Assembly: GCA_023053545.1 (NCBI GenBank)
Contig: JAKZAN010000158.1
Span: 19,479 to 83,478 of the forward strand
Length of the DNA stretch: 64,000 bases
Direction of reading: 5' to 3'
Origin: Lepidurus packardi
Lineage: Eukaryota; Arthropoda; Branchiopoda; Notostraca; Triopsidae
The position numbers and the translations under genes were made by a program. The notes under the pieces were generated by a model. It ran no database searches. It was given only the letters and a program-made list of their open reading frames with translations, and had not been told where the DNA came from. Shown here one piece after another: positions 28,101-40,900 of this stretch. The number at the start of each line of letters is the position of its first letter. The first letter of the stretch is position 1.

Positions 28101-31100
28101 GTAAGGAATTAATTCAGTCCGTAAGGAATTAATTCAGTCCGTAAGGAATTAATTCAGTCCGTAAGGAATTAATTAAGTCTGTAAGGAATTAATTCAGTCC
28201 GTAAGGTATTAATTCAGTCCGTAAGGTATTAATTCAGTCCGTAAGGAATTAATTCAGTCCGAAAGGAATTAATTCAGTCCGTAAGGAATTAATTCAGTCC
28301 GTAAGGAATAAGTTCAGTACGTAAGGAATTAATTCAGTCCGTAATAGATTAATTAAGTCCGTAACGAATTAATTCAGTCCGTATGAAATTAATTTAGTCC
28401 GTAAGGAATTAATTAAGGAATTAATTCAGTCCGTAAGGAATTAATTAAGGAATTAATTCAGTCCGTAAGGAATTAATTCAGTCCGTAAGGAATTAATTCA
28501 GTCCGTAAGGATTTAATTCAGTCCGTAAGGTATTAATTCAGTCCGTAAGGAATTAATTCAGTCCGTAAGGATTTAATTCAGTCCGTAAGGTATTAATTCA
28601 GTCCGTAAGGAATTAATTCAGTCCGTAATTAATTAATTCAGTCCGTAAGAAATTAATTCAGTTAGTAATCGATTAATTAAGTCCGTAATGAATTAATACA
28701 GTCAGTATGAAATTAATTCAGTCCGTAAGGAATTAATTCAGTCCGTAAGGAATTAATTCAGTCCGTAAGGAATTAATTCAGTTAGTAATCGATTAGTTAA
28801 GTCCGTAATGAATTAATACAGTCAGTATGAAATTAATTCAGTCCGTAAGGAATTAATTCAGTTAGAAATCGAATAATTAAGTCCGTAATGAATTAATACA
28901 GTCAGTATGAAATTAATTCAGTCCGTAAGGAATTAATTCAGTTAGAAATCAATTAATTAAGTCCGTAATGAATTAATTCATTCCGTATGAAATTAATTCA
29001 GTCCGTAAGGAATTAATTAAGCAATTAATTGTGTCCGTAAGGAATTAATTCAGTCCGTAAGGAATTAATTAAGCAATTAATTGTGTCCGTAAGGAATTAA
29101 TTCAGTCCGTAAGGAATTATTTCAGTCCGTAATTAATTAATTCATTCCTTACGGAATTAATTAAGTCCATAAGGAATTAATTCAGTCTGTAAGGATTTAA
29201 TTAAGTCCGTAATGAATTAATTCTGTCCGTAAAGAATTAATTCAGTCCGTAAGGAATTAATTCAGTCCGTAAGGAATTAATTCAGTCCGTAAGGAATTAA
29301 TTCAGTCCGTAAGGAAATATTTCAGTCCGTAAGGAATTAATTCAGTAAGAAAGGAATTCAATCAATCCTAAAGAATTAATTCAGTCCGTAAGGAAATATT
29401 TCAGTCCGTAAGGAATTAATTCAGTCCGTAAGGAATTAATTCAGTCCGTAAGGAATTAATTAAGTCCGTAAGGAATTAATTCAGTCCATAAGGAATTAAT
29501 AAAATCCGTACGGAATTAATTCAGACAGTAAGGAATTAATTCAGTCCGTAAGGAATTAATTCAGTCCGTAATGGATTAATTAAGTCCGTAATGAATTAAT
29601 TCAGTCAGTAAGGAATTAATTCAGTCCGTAAGGAATTAATTCAGTCCGTAAGGATTTAATTCAGTCCGTAAGGAATTAATTCAGTCCGTAAGGTATTAAT
29701 TCAGTCCGTAAGGTATTAATTCAGTCCGTAAGGAACTAATTCAGTCCGTAGGGAATTAATTCAGTCCGTAAGGATTTAATTCAGTCCGTAAGGTATTAAT
29801 TCAGTCCGTAATGAATTAATTCAGTCCGTAAGGAATAACTTCAGTAGGTAAGGAAATAATTCAGTCCGTAATGGATTAATTAAGTCCGTAATGAATTAAT
29901 TCAGTCCATAAGGAATTAATAAAATCCGTACGGAATTAATTCAGACAGTAAGGAATTAATTCAGTCCGTAAGGAATTAATTCAGTCCGTAAGGAATTAAT
30001 TCAGTCAGTAAGGAATTAATTCAGTCCGTAAGGAATTAATTCAGTCCGTAAGGAATTAATTCAGTCCGTAAGGAATTAATTCAGTCCGTAAGGATTTAAT
30101 TCAGTCCGTAAGGTATTAATTCAGTCCGTAAGGAATTAATTCAGTCCGTAAGGAATTAATTCAGTCCGTAAGGAATTAATTCAGTTAGTAATCGATTAAT
30201 TAAGTCCGTAATGAATTAATACAGTCAGTATGAAATTAATTCAGTCCGTAAGGAATTAATTCAGTTAGAAATCGAATAATTAAGTCCGTAATGAATTAAT
30301 ACAGTCAGTATGAAATTAATTCAGTCCGTAAGGAATTAATTCAGTTAGAAATCAATTAATTAAGTCCGTAATGAATTAATTCATTCCGTATGAAATTAAT
30401 TCAGTCCGTAAGGAATTAATTAAGCAATTAATTGTGTCCGTAAGGAATTAATTCAGTCCGTAAGGAATTAATTAAGCAATTAATTGTGTCCGTAAGGAAT
30501 TAATTCAGTCCGTAAGGAATTATTTCAGTCCGTAATTAATTAATTCATTCCTTACGGAATTAATTAAGTCCATAAGGAATTAATTCAGTCTGTAAGGATT
30601 TAATTAAGTCCGTAATGAATTAATTCTGTCCGTAAAGAATTAATTCAGTCCGTAAGGAATTAATTCAGTCCGTAAGGAATTAATTCAGTCCGTAAGGAAT
30701 TAATTCAGTCCGTAAGGAAATATTTCAGTCCGTAAGGAATTAATTCAGTAAGAAAGGAATTCAATCAATCCTAAAGAATTAATTCAGTCCGTAAGGAAAT
30801 ATTTCAGTCCGTAAGGAATTAATTCAGTCCGTAAGGAATTAATTCAGTCCGTAAGGAATTAATTAAGTCCGTAAGGAATTAATTCAGTCCATAAGGAATT
30901 AATAAAATCCGTACGGAATTAATTCAGACAGTAAGGAATTAATTCAGTCCGTAAGGAATTAATTCAGTCCGTAATGGATTAATTAAGTCCGTAATGAATT
31001 AATTCAGTCAGTAAGGAATTAATTCAGTCCGTAAGGAATTAATTCAGTCCGTAAGGATTTAGTTCAGTCCGTAAGGAATTAATTCAGTCCGTAAGGTATT

Positions 31101-34020
31101 AATTCAGTCCGTAAGGTATTAATTCAGTCCGTAAGGAACTAATTCAGTCCGTAGGGAATTAATTCAGTCCGTAAGGATTTAATTCAGTCCGTAAGGTATT
31201 AATTCAGTCCGTAATGAATTAATTCAGTCCGTAAGGAATAACTTCAGTAGGTAAGGAAATAATTCAGTCCGTAATGGATTAATTAAGTCCGTAATGAATT
31301 AATTCAGTCCATAAGGAATTAATAAAATCCGTACGGAATTAATTCAGACAGTAAGGAATTAATTCAGTCCGTAAGGAATTAATTCAGTCCGTAAGGAATT
31401 AATTCAGTCAGTAAGGAATTAATTCAGTCCGTAAGGAATTAATTCAGTCCGTAAGGAATTAATTCAGTCCGTAAGGAATTAATTCAGTCCGTAAGGTATT
31501 AATTCAGTCCGTAAGGTATTAATTCAGTCCGTAAGGAATTAATTCAGTCCGAAAGGAATTAATCCAGTCCGTAAGGAATTAATTCAGTCCGTAAGGAATA
31601 AGTTCAGTACGTAAGGAATTAATTCAGTCCGTAATCGATTAATTAAGTCCGTAACGAATTAATTCAGTCCGTATGAAATTAATTCAGTCCGTAAGGAATT
31701 AATTAAGGAATTAATTCAGTCCGTAAGGAATTAATTAAGGAATTAATTCAGTCCGTAAGGAATTAATTCAGTTAGTAATCGATTAATTAAGTCCGTAATG
31801 AATTAATTCAGTCCGTATGAAATTAATTCAGTCCGTAAGGAATTAATTAAGCAATTAATTATGTCCGTAAGGAATTAATTCTGTCCGTAAGGAATTATTT
31901 CAGTCCGTAATTAATTAATTCATTCCTTACGGAATTAATTAAGTCCATAAGGAATTAATTCAGTCTGTAAGGATTTAATTAAGTCCGTAATGAATTAATT
32001 CAGTCCGTAAGGAATTAATTCAGTCCGTAAGGAATTAATTCAGTCCGTAAGGAATTAATTCAGTCCGTAAGGAAATATTTCAGTCCGTAAGGAATTAATT
32101 CAGTAAGAAAGGAATTCAATCAATCCTAAAGAATTAATTCAGTCCGTAAGGAAATATTTCAGTCCGTATGGAATTAATTCAGTCCGTAAGGAATTAATTC
32201 AGTCCGTAAGGAATAAGTTCAGTACGTAATGGATTAGTTAAGTCCGTAATGAATTAATTCAGTCCGTATGAAATTAATTCAGTCCGTAAATAATTCATTC
32301 AGTCCGTAAGGAATTAATTCAGTAAGAAAGGAATTAATTAAGTCCGTAAGGAATTAATTCAGTCCATAAGGAATTAATTCAGTCCGTAAGGAATTAATTC
32401 AGTCCGTAAGGAATTAATTCAGTCCGTAAGGAATAAGTTCAGTACGTAAGGAATTAATTCAGTCCGTAATCGATTAATTGAGTCCGTAATGAATTAATTC
32501 AGTCCGTATGAAATTAATTCAGTCCGTAAGGAATTAATTCAGTCCGTAAGGAATTATTTCAGTCCGTAATTAATTAATTCATTCCTTACGGAATTAATTA
32601 AGTCCATAAGGAATTAATTCAGTCTGCAAGGATTTAATTAAGTCCGTAATGAATTAATTCAGTCCGTAAGGATTTAATTCAGTCCGTAAGGAATTAATTC
32701 AGTCCATAAGGAAATAATTTAGTCTGTACGGATTTAATTAAGTCCGTAATGAATTAATTCAGTCCGTAAGGAATAACTTCAGTACGTAAGGAAATAATTC
32801 AGTCCGTAATGGATTAATTAAGTCCGTAATGAATTAATTCAGTCCGTAAGGAATTAATAAAATCCGTACGGAATTAATTCAGACCGTAAGGAATTAATTC
32901 AGTCCGTAAGGAATTAATTCAGTCCGTAAGGAATTAATTCAGTCCGTAAGGAATTAATTCAGTCCGTAAGGAAATATTTCAGTCCGTAAGGAATTAATTC
33001 AGTAAGAAAGGAATTCAATCAATCCTAAAGAATTAATTCAGTCCGTAAGGAAATATTTCAGTCCGTAAGGAATTAATTCAGTCCGTAAGGAATTAATTAA
33101 GTCCGTAAGGAATTAATTCAGTCCGTAAGGAATTAATTCTGTCCGTAAGGATGTAATTCAGTCCGTAAGGTATTAATTCAGTCCGTAAGGAATTAATTCA
33201 GTCCGTAATGGATTAATTAAGTCCGTAATGAATTAATTCAGTCCGTATGAAATTAATTCAGTCCGTAAGGAATTCATTCAGTCCGTAAGGAATTAATTCA
33301 GTAAGAAAGGAATTAATTAAGTCCGTAAGGAATTAATTAAGTCCGTAAGGAATTAAATCAGTCCGTAGTGAATTAATTCAGTCCGTAATGGATTAATTTA
33401 GTCCGTAATGAATTAATTCAGTCCGTATGAAATTAATTCAGTCCGTAAGGAATTCATTCAGTCCGTAAGGAATTAATTAAGTCCGTAAGGAATTAATTCA
33501 GTCCGTAAGGAATTAATTCAGTCCGTAAGGAATTAATTCAGTCCGTAAGGAATTAATTCAGTCCTTAAGGAATTAATTCAGTCCGAAAGGAATTAATTCA
33601 TTCCGTAAGGAATTAATTCAATCCGTAAGGAATTAATTCAGTCCGTAAGGAATTAATTCAGTCCGTACGGTATTAATTCAGTCCGTAAGGTATTATTTTA
33701 TTCCGTAAGGAATTAATTCAGTCCGTAAGGAATTAATTCAGTCCGTAAGGAATTAATTCACTCCGTAAGGTATTATTTTAGTCCGTAATTAATTAATTCA
33801 TTCCTTACGGAATTAATTAAGTCCATAAGGAATTAATTCAGTCTGTAAGGATTTAATTAAGTCCGTAATGAATTAATTCTGTCCGTAAGGAATTAATTCA
33901 TTCCGTAAGGAATTAATTCAGTCCGTAAGGAATTAATTCAGTCGGTAAGGAATTAATTCAGTCCGTAAGGAAATATTTCAGTCCGTAAGGAATTAATTCA
34001 GTCCGTAAGGAATTAATTCA
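22101..34020. repeat. 20-bp satellite array, domain C (gttagtaatcg and gcaattaattgtg variants)
   Basis: Satellite marked by monomers beginning gttagtaatcgatt or gttagaaatcgatt (first near 22141), by aattaatacagtcagtatg, and by the short fusion aagcaattaattgtgtccg. Monomers containing taatagatt mark several sub-blocks between about 25.8 and 28.4 kb. The 19-bp unit here reads tcctaaag rather than tcttaaag. From about 32.2 kb the variants grade into those of the next domain. No genes or foreign sequence are seen. Confidence 0.95.
28721..31486. repeat. Higher-order tandem repeat, 1403 bp, two copies
   Basis: Copy 1 is about 28721-30123 and copy 2 about 30124-31486. The rare gttagaaatcaattaatt lies at 28941 and 30344, gttagaaatcgaataatt at 28861 and 30264, and a gtccataagg followed by aataaaatcc at 29484 and 30887, all 1403 bp apart. 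The copies agree nearly base for base. One substitution I noticed is gattagttaa at about 28791 against gattaattaa in copy 2. The high identity suggests recent duplication. Confidence 0.8.
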
Positions 34021-37000
34021 GTCCGTAAGGAATTAATTCAGTCCGTAATGGATTAATTAAGTCCGTAATGAATTAATTCAGTCCGTAAGGAATTAATTCA
34101 GTCCGTAAGGAATTCATTCAGTCCGTAAGGAATTAATTCAGTAAGAAAGGAATTCAATCAATCCTAAATAATTTATTCAGTCCGTAAGGAGCTAATTCAG
34201 TCCGTAAGGAATTAATTCTGTCCGTAAGGAATTAATTCAGTCCGTAAGGAATTATTTCAGTCCGTAATTAATTCATTCATTCCTTACGGAATTATTTCAG
34301 TCCGTAATTAATTCATTCATTCCTTACGGAATTAATTAAGTCCATAAGGAATTAATTTAGTCTGTAAGGATTTATTTCTTAAGGATTTTTAATTTTTTTT
34401 AAGGATGTAAGGAAATATTTCAGTCCGTAAGGAATTAATTCAGTCCGTAAGGAATTAATTCAGTCCGTAAGGAAATATTTCAGTCCGTAAGGAATTAATT
34501 CAGTAAGAAAGGAATTCAATCAATTCTAAAGAATTAATTCAGTCCGTAAGGAAATATTTCAATCCGTAAGGAATTAATTCAGTCCGTAAGGAATTAATTA
34601 AGTCCGTAAGGAATTAATTCAGTCCGTAAGGAATTAATTCTGTCCGTAAGGATGTAATTCAGTCCGTAAGGTATTAATTCAGTCCGTAAGGAATTAATTC
34701 AGTCCGTAATGGATTAATTAAGTCCGTAATGAATTAATTCAGTCCGTAAGGAATTAATTCAGTCCGTAAGGAATTCATTCAGTCCGTAAGGAATTAATTC
34801 AGTAAGAAAGGAATTCAATCAATCCTAAATAGTTTATTCAGTCCGTAAGGAGCTAATTCAGTCCGTAAGGAATTAATTCTGTCCGTAAGGAATTAATTCA
34901 GTCCGTAAGGAATTTTTTCAGTCCGTAATTAATTCATTCATTCCATACGGAATTATTTCAGTCCGTAATTAATTCATTCATTCCTTACGGAATTAATTAA
35001 GTCCATAAGGAATTAATTTAGTCTGTAAGGATTTATTTCTTAAAGATTTTTAATTTTTTTTAAGGATGTAAGGAAATATTTCAGTCCGTAAGGAATTAAT
35101 TCAGTCCGTAAGGAATTAATTCAGTCCGTAAGGAATGAATTCAGTCCGTAAGGAATAAGTTCAGTACGTAATGGATTAATTAAGTCCGTAATGAATTAAT
35201 TCAGTCCGTATGAAATTAATTCAGTCCGTAAGGAATTAATTCAGTCCGTAAGGAATTATTTCAGTCCGTAATTAATTAATTCATTCCTTACGGAATTAAT
35301 TAAGTCCATAAGGAATTAATTCAGTCTGTAAGGATTTAATTAAGTCCGTAATGAATTTATTCAGTCCGTAAGGATTTAATTCAGTCCGTAAGGAATTAAT
35401 TCAGTCCATAAGGATATAATTTAGTCTGTAAGGATTTAATTAAGTCCGTAATGAATTAATTCAGTCCGTAAGGAATAACTTCAGTACGTAAGGAAATAAT
35501 TCAGTCCGTAATGGATTAATTAAGTCCGTAATGAATTAATTCAGTCCGTAAGGAATTAATAAAATCCGTACGGAATTAATAAAATCCGTACGGAATTAAT
35601 TCAGACCGTAAGGAATTAATTCAGTCCGTAAGGAATTAATTCAGTCCGTAATGAATTAATTCTGTCCGTAAGGAATTAATTCATTCCGTAAGGAATTAAT
35701 TCAGTCCGTAAGGAATTAATTCAGTCCGTAAGGAATTAATTCAGTCCGTAAGGAAATATTTCAGTCCGTAAGGAATTAATTCAGTAAGAAAGGAATTCAA
35801 TCAATCCTAAAGAATTAATTCAGTCCGTAAGGAAATATTTCAGTCCGTAAGGAATTAATTCAGTCCGTAAGGAATTAATTAAGTCCGTAAGGAATTAATT
35901 CAGTCCGTAAGGAATTAATTCTGTCCGTAAGGATGTATTTCAGCCCGTAAGGTATTAATTCAGTCCGTAAGGAATTAATTCAGTCCGTAATGGATTAATT
36001 AAGTCCGTAATGAATTATTTCAGTCCGTAAGGAATTAATTCAGTCCGTAAGGAATTCATTCAGTCCGTAAGGAATTAATTCAGTAAGAAAGGAATTCAAT
36101 CAATCCTAAATAATTTATTCAGTCCGTAAGGAGCTAATTCAGTCCGTAAGGAATTAATTCTGTCCGTAAGGAATTAATTCAGTCCGTAAGGAATTATTTC
36201 AGTCCGTAATTAATTCATTCATTCCTTACGGAATTATTTCAGTCCGTAATTAATTCATTCATTCCTTACGGAATTAATTAAGTCCATAAGGAATTAATTT
36301 AGTCTGTAAGGATTTATTTCTTAAGGATTTTTAATTTTTTTTAAGGATGTAAGGAAATATTTCAGTCCGTAAGGAATTAATTCAGTCCGTAAGGAATTAA
36401 TTCAGTCCGTAAGGAAATATTTCAGTCCGTAAGGAATTAATTCAGTAAGAAAGGAATTCAATCAATTCTAAAGAATTAATTCAGTCCGTAAGGAAATATT
36501 TCAATCCGTAAGGAATTAATTCAGTCCGTAAGGAATTAATTAAGTCCGTAAGGAATTAATTCAGTCCGTAAGGAATTAATTCTGTCCGTAAGGATGTAAT
36601 TCAGTCCGTAAGGTATTAATTCAGTCCGTAAGGAATTAATTCAGTCCGTAATGGATTAATTAAGTCCGTAATGAATTAATTCAGTCCGTAAGGAATTAAT
36701 TCAGTCCGTAAGGAATTCATTCAGTCCGTAAGGAATTAATTCAGTAAGAAAGGAATTCAATCAATCCTAAATAGTTTATTCAGTCCGTAAGGAGCTAATT
36801 CAGTCCGTAAGGAATTAATTCTGTCCGTAAGGAATTAATTCAGTCCGTAAGGAATTTTTTCAGTCCGTAATTAATTCATTCATTCCATACGGAATTATTT
36901 CAGTCCGTAATTAATTCATTCATTCCTTACGGAATTAATTAAGTCCATAAGGAATTAATTTAGTCTGTAAGGATTTATTTCTTAAAGATTTTTAATTTTT

Positions 37001-37904
37001 TTTAAGGATGTAAGGAAATATTTCAGTCCGTAAGGAATTAATTCAGTCCGTAAGGAATTAATTCAGTCCGTAAGGAATGAATTCAGTCCGTAAGGAATAA
37101 GTTCAGTACGTAATGGATTAATTAAGTCCGTAATGAATTAATTCAGTCCGTATGAAATTAATTCAGTCCGTAAGGAATTAATTCAGTCCGTAAGGAATTA
37201 TTTCAGTCCGTAATTAATTAATTCATTCCTTACGGAATTAATTAAGTCCATAAGGAATTAATTCAGTCTGTAAGGATTTAATTAAGTCCGTAATGAATTT
37301 ATTCAGTCCGTAAGGATTTAATTCAGTCCGTAAGGAATTAATTCAGTCCATAAGGATATAATTTAGTCTGTAAGGATTTAATTAAGTCCGTAATGAATTA
37401 ATTCAGTCCGTAAGGAATAACTTCAGTACGTAAGGAAATAATTCAGTCCGTAATGGATTAATTAAGTCCGTAATGAATTAATTCAGTCCGTAAGGAATTA
37501 ATAAAATCCGTACGGAATTAATAAAATCCGTACGGAATTAATTCAGACCGTAAGGAATTAATTCAGTCCGTAAGGAATTAATTCAGTCCGTAATGAATTA
37601 ATTCTGTCCGTAAGGAATTAATTCATTCCGTAAGGAATTAATTCAGTCCGTAAGGAATTAATTCAGTCCGTAAGGAATTAATTCAGTCCGTAAGGAAATA
37701 TTTCAGTCCGTAAGGAATTAATTCAGTAAGAAAGGAATTCAATCAATCCTAAAGAATTAATTCAGTCCGTAAGGAAATATTTCAGTCCGTAAGGAATTAA
37801 TTCAGTCCGTAAGGAATTAATTAAGTCCGTAAGGAATTAATTCAGTCCGTAAGGAATTAATTCTGTCCGTAAGGATGTATTTCAGCCCGTAAGGTATTAA
37901 TTCA
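34021..37904. repeat. Higher-order tandem repeat, 1942 bp, two copies, with T-rich junction
   Basis: Copy 1 is 34021-35962, copy 2 is 35963-37904, and a partial third continues to about 38100. The mark tctgtaaggatttatttctt occurs at 34361 and 36303, and a variant of it at 35022 and 36964. Pairs are 1942 bp apart between copies and 661 bp apart within each copy. After each mark comes an irregular T-rich stretch ending ttttttttaaggatgtaagg. It is the only place outside the LINE where the 20-bp register is clearly disrupted by sequence not derivable from one or two substitutions. Variant differences such as ccatacgg and aaagattttt are also conserved between copies, so the internal 661-bp duplication came before the 1942-bp one. 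Confidence 0.85.
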
Positions 37905-40900
37905 GTCCGTAAGGAATTAATTCAGTCCGTAATGGATTAATTAAGTCCGTAATGAATTATTTCAGTCCGTAAGGAATTAATTCAGTCCGTAAGGAATTCA
38001 TTCAGTCCGTAAGGAATTAATTCAGTAAGAAAGGAATTCAATCAATCCTAAATAATTAATTCAGTCCGTAAGGAGCTAATTCAGTCCGTAAGGAATTAAT
38101 TCAGTAAGAAAGGAATTCAATCAATCCTAAATAATTAATTCAGTCCGTAAGGAGCTAATTCAGTCCGTAAGGAATTATTTCAGTCCGTAATTAATTCATT
38201 CATTCCTTACGGAATTAATTAAGTCCATAAGGAATTAGTTTAGTCTGTAAGGATTTAATTAAGTCCGTAATGAATTAATTCAGTCCGTAAGGAATAACTT
38301 CAGTACGTAAGGAAATAATTCAGTCCGTAATGGATTAATTAAGTCCGTAATGAATTAATTCAGTCCGTTAATAATTAATTCAGTCCGAAATGAATTAATT
38401 CAGTCCGTAAGGTATTAATTCAGTAAGTAAGGTATTAATTCAGTCCGTAAGGAATTAATTCAGTCCGTAAGGAATTAATTCAGTCCGTAAGGAATTAATT
38501 CAGTCCGTAAGGAATTAATTCAGTTAGTAATCGATTAATTAAGTCCGTAATGAATTAATTCAGTCCGTATGAAATTAATTCAGTCCGTAAGGAATTAATT
38601 AAGCAATTAATTATGTCCGTAAGGAATTAATTCAGTCCGTAAGGAATTATTTCAGTCCGTAATTAATTAATTCATTCCTTACGGAATTAATTAAGTCCAT
38701 AAGGAATTAATTCAGTCTGTAAGGATTTAATTAAGTCCGTAATGAATTAATTCAGTCCGTAAGTATTTAATTCAGTCCGTAAGGAATTAATTCAGTCCGT
38801 AAGGAATTAATTCAGTCCGTAAGGAATTAATTCAGTCCGTAAGGAATTATTTCAGTCCGTAATTAATTCATTCATTCCGTAAGGAATTAATAAAATCCGT
38901 ACGGAATTAATTCAGACCGTAAGGAATTAATTCAGTCCGTAAGGAATTAATTCAGTCCGTAAGGAATTAATTCAGTCAGTAAGGAATTAATTCAGTCCGT
39001 AAGGAATTAACTCAGTCCGTAAGGAATTAATTCAGTCCGTAAGGAGTTAATTCAGTCTGTAAGGTATTAATTCAGTCCATAAGGTATTAAATCAGTCCGT
39101 AAGGAATTAATTCAGTCCGTAAGGAATTAATTCAGTCCGTAAGGAATTAATTCAGTCCGTAAGGAATTATTTCAGTCCGTAAGGAATTAATTCAGTAAGA
39201 AAGGAATTCAATCAATCCTAAAGAATTAATTCAGTCCGTAAGGAAATATTTCAGTCCGTAAGGAATTAATTCAATCCGTAAGGAATTAATTCAGTCCGTA
39301 AGGAATTAATTCAGTCCGTAAAGTATTAATTCAGTCCGTAAGGTATTATTTTATTCCGTAAGGAATTAATTCAGTCCGTAAGGAATTAATTCAGTCCGTA
39401 AGGAATAAGTTCAGTACGTAAGGAATTAATTCAGTCCGTAATCGATTAATTAAGTCCGTAATGAATTAATTCAGTCCGTAATCGATTAATTAAGTCCGTA
39501 ATGAATTAATTCAGTCCGTATGAAATTAATTCAGTCCGTAAGGAATTAATTAAGGAATTAATTCAGTCCGTAAGGAATTAATTCAGTCCGTAAGGAATTG
39601 ATTCGGTCCGTAAGGATTTAATTCAGTCCGTAAGGTATTAATTCAGTCCGTAAGGAATTCATTCAGTCCGTAAGGAATTAATTCAGTCCGTAAGGAACTA
39701 ATTCAGTCCGTAAGGAATTAATTCAGTCCGTAAGGAATTAATTCAATCCGTAAGGAATTAATTCAGTCCGTAAGGAATTAATTCAGTCCGTAAGGTATTA
39801 ATTCAGTCCGTAAAGAATTAATTCAGTCCGTAAGGAATTAATTCAGTCCGTAAGGAATTAATTCAGTCCGTAATCGATTAATTAAGTCCGTAATGAATTA
39901 ATTCAGTCCGTATGAAATTAATTCAGTCCGTAAGGAATTAATTAAGGAATTAATTCAGTCCGTAAGGAATTAATTAAGGAATTAATTCAGTCCGTAAGGA
40001 ATTAATTCAGTCCGTAAGGAATTAATTCGGTCCGTAAGGATTTAATTCAGTCCGTAAGGTATTAATTCAGTCCGTAAGGAATTAATTCAGTCCGTAAGGA
40101 ATTAATTCAGTCCGTAAGGAATTAATTCAGTCCGTAAGGAATAAGTTCAGTACGTAAGGAATTAATTCAGTTAGTAATCGATTAATTAAGTCCGTAATGA
40201 ATTAATTCAGTCCGTATGAAATTAATTCAGTCCGTAAGGAATTAATTAAGGAATTAATTCAGTCCATAAGGAATTAATTCAGTCTGTAAGGATTTAATTA
40301 AGTCCGTAATGAATTAATTCAGTCCGTAAGGATTTAATTCAGTCCGTAAGGAATTAATTCAGTCCGTAAGGAATTAATTCAGTCCGTAAGGAATTAATTC
40401 AGTCCGTAAGGAAATATTTCAGTCCGTAAGGAATTAATTCAGTAAGAAAGGAATTCAATGAATCCTAAAGAATTAATTCAGTCCGTAAGGAAATATTTCA
40501 GTCCGTACGGAATTAATTCAGTCCGTAAGGGATTAATTCAGTCCGTAAGGAATTAATTAAGTCCGTAAGGAATTAATTCAGTCCATAAGGAATTAATTCA
40601 GTCCGTAAGGAAATATTTCAGTCCGTAAGGAATTAAGTCAGTCCGTAAGGAATTAATTCAGTCCGTAAGGAATTAATTCAGTCCGTAAGGAATAAGTTCA
40701 GAACGTAAGGAATTAATTCAGTCCGTAATGAATTAATTCAGTCCGTAATGGACTAATTAAGTCCGTAATGAATTAATTCAGTCCGTATGAAATTAATTCA
40801 GTCCGTAAGGAATTCATTCAGTCCGTAAGGAATTAATTCAGTCCGTAAGGAATTAATTCAGTCTGTAAGGAATTAATTCAGTCCGTAAGGAATTAATTCA

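Noticed and set aside
34381-34405. T-rich stretch as a reverse-strand LINE poly(A) tail
   Set aside because: The run is short and interrupted, and flanked on both sides by satellite with no element body or target-site duplication. It is better seen as a repair or slippage scar.
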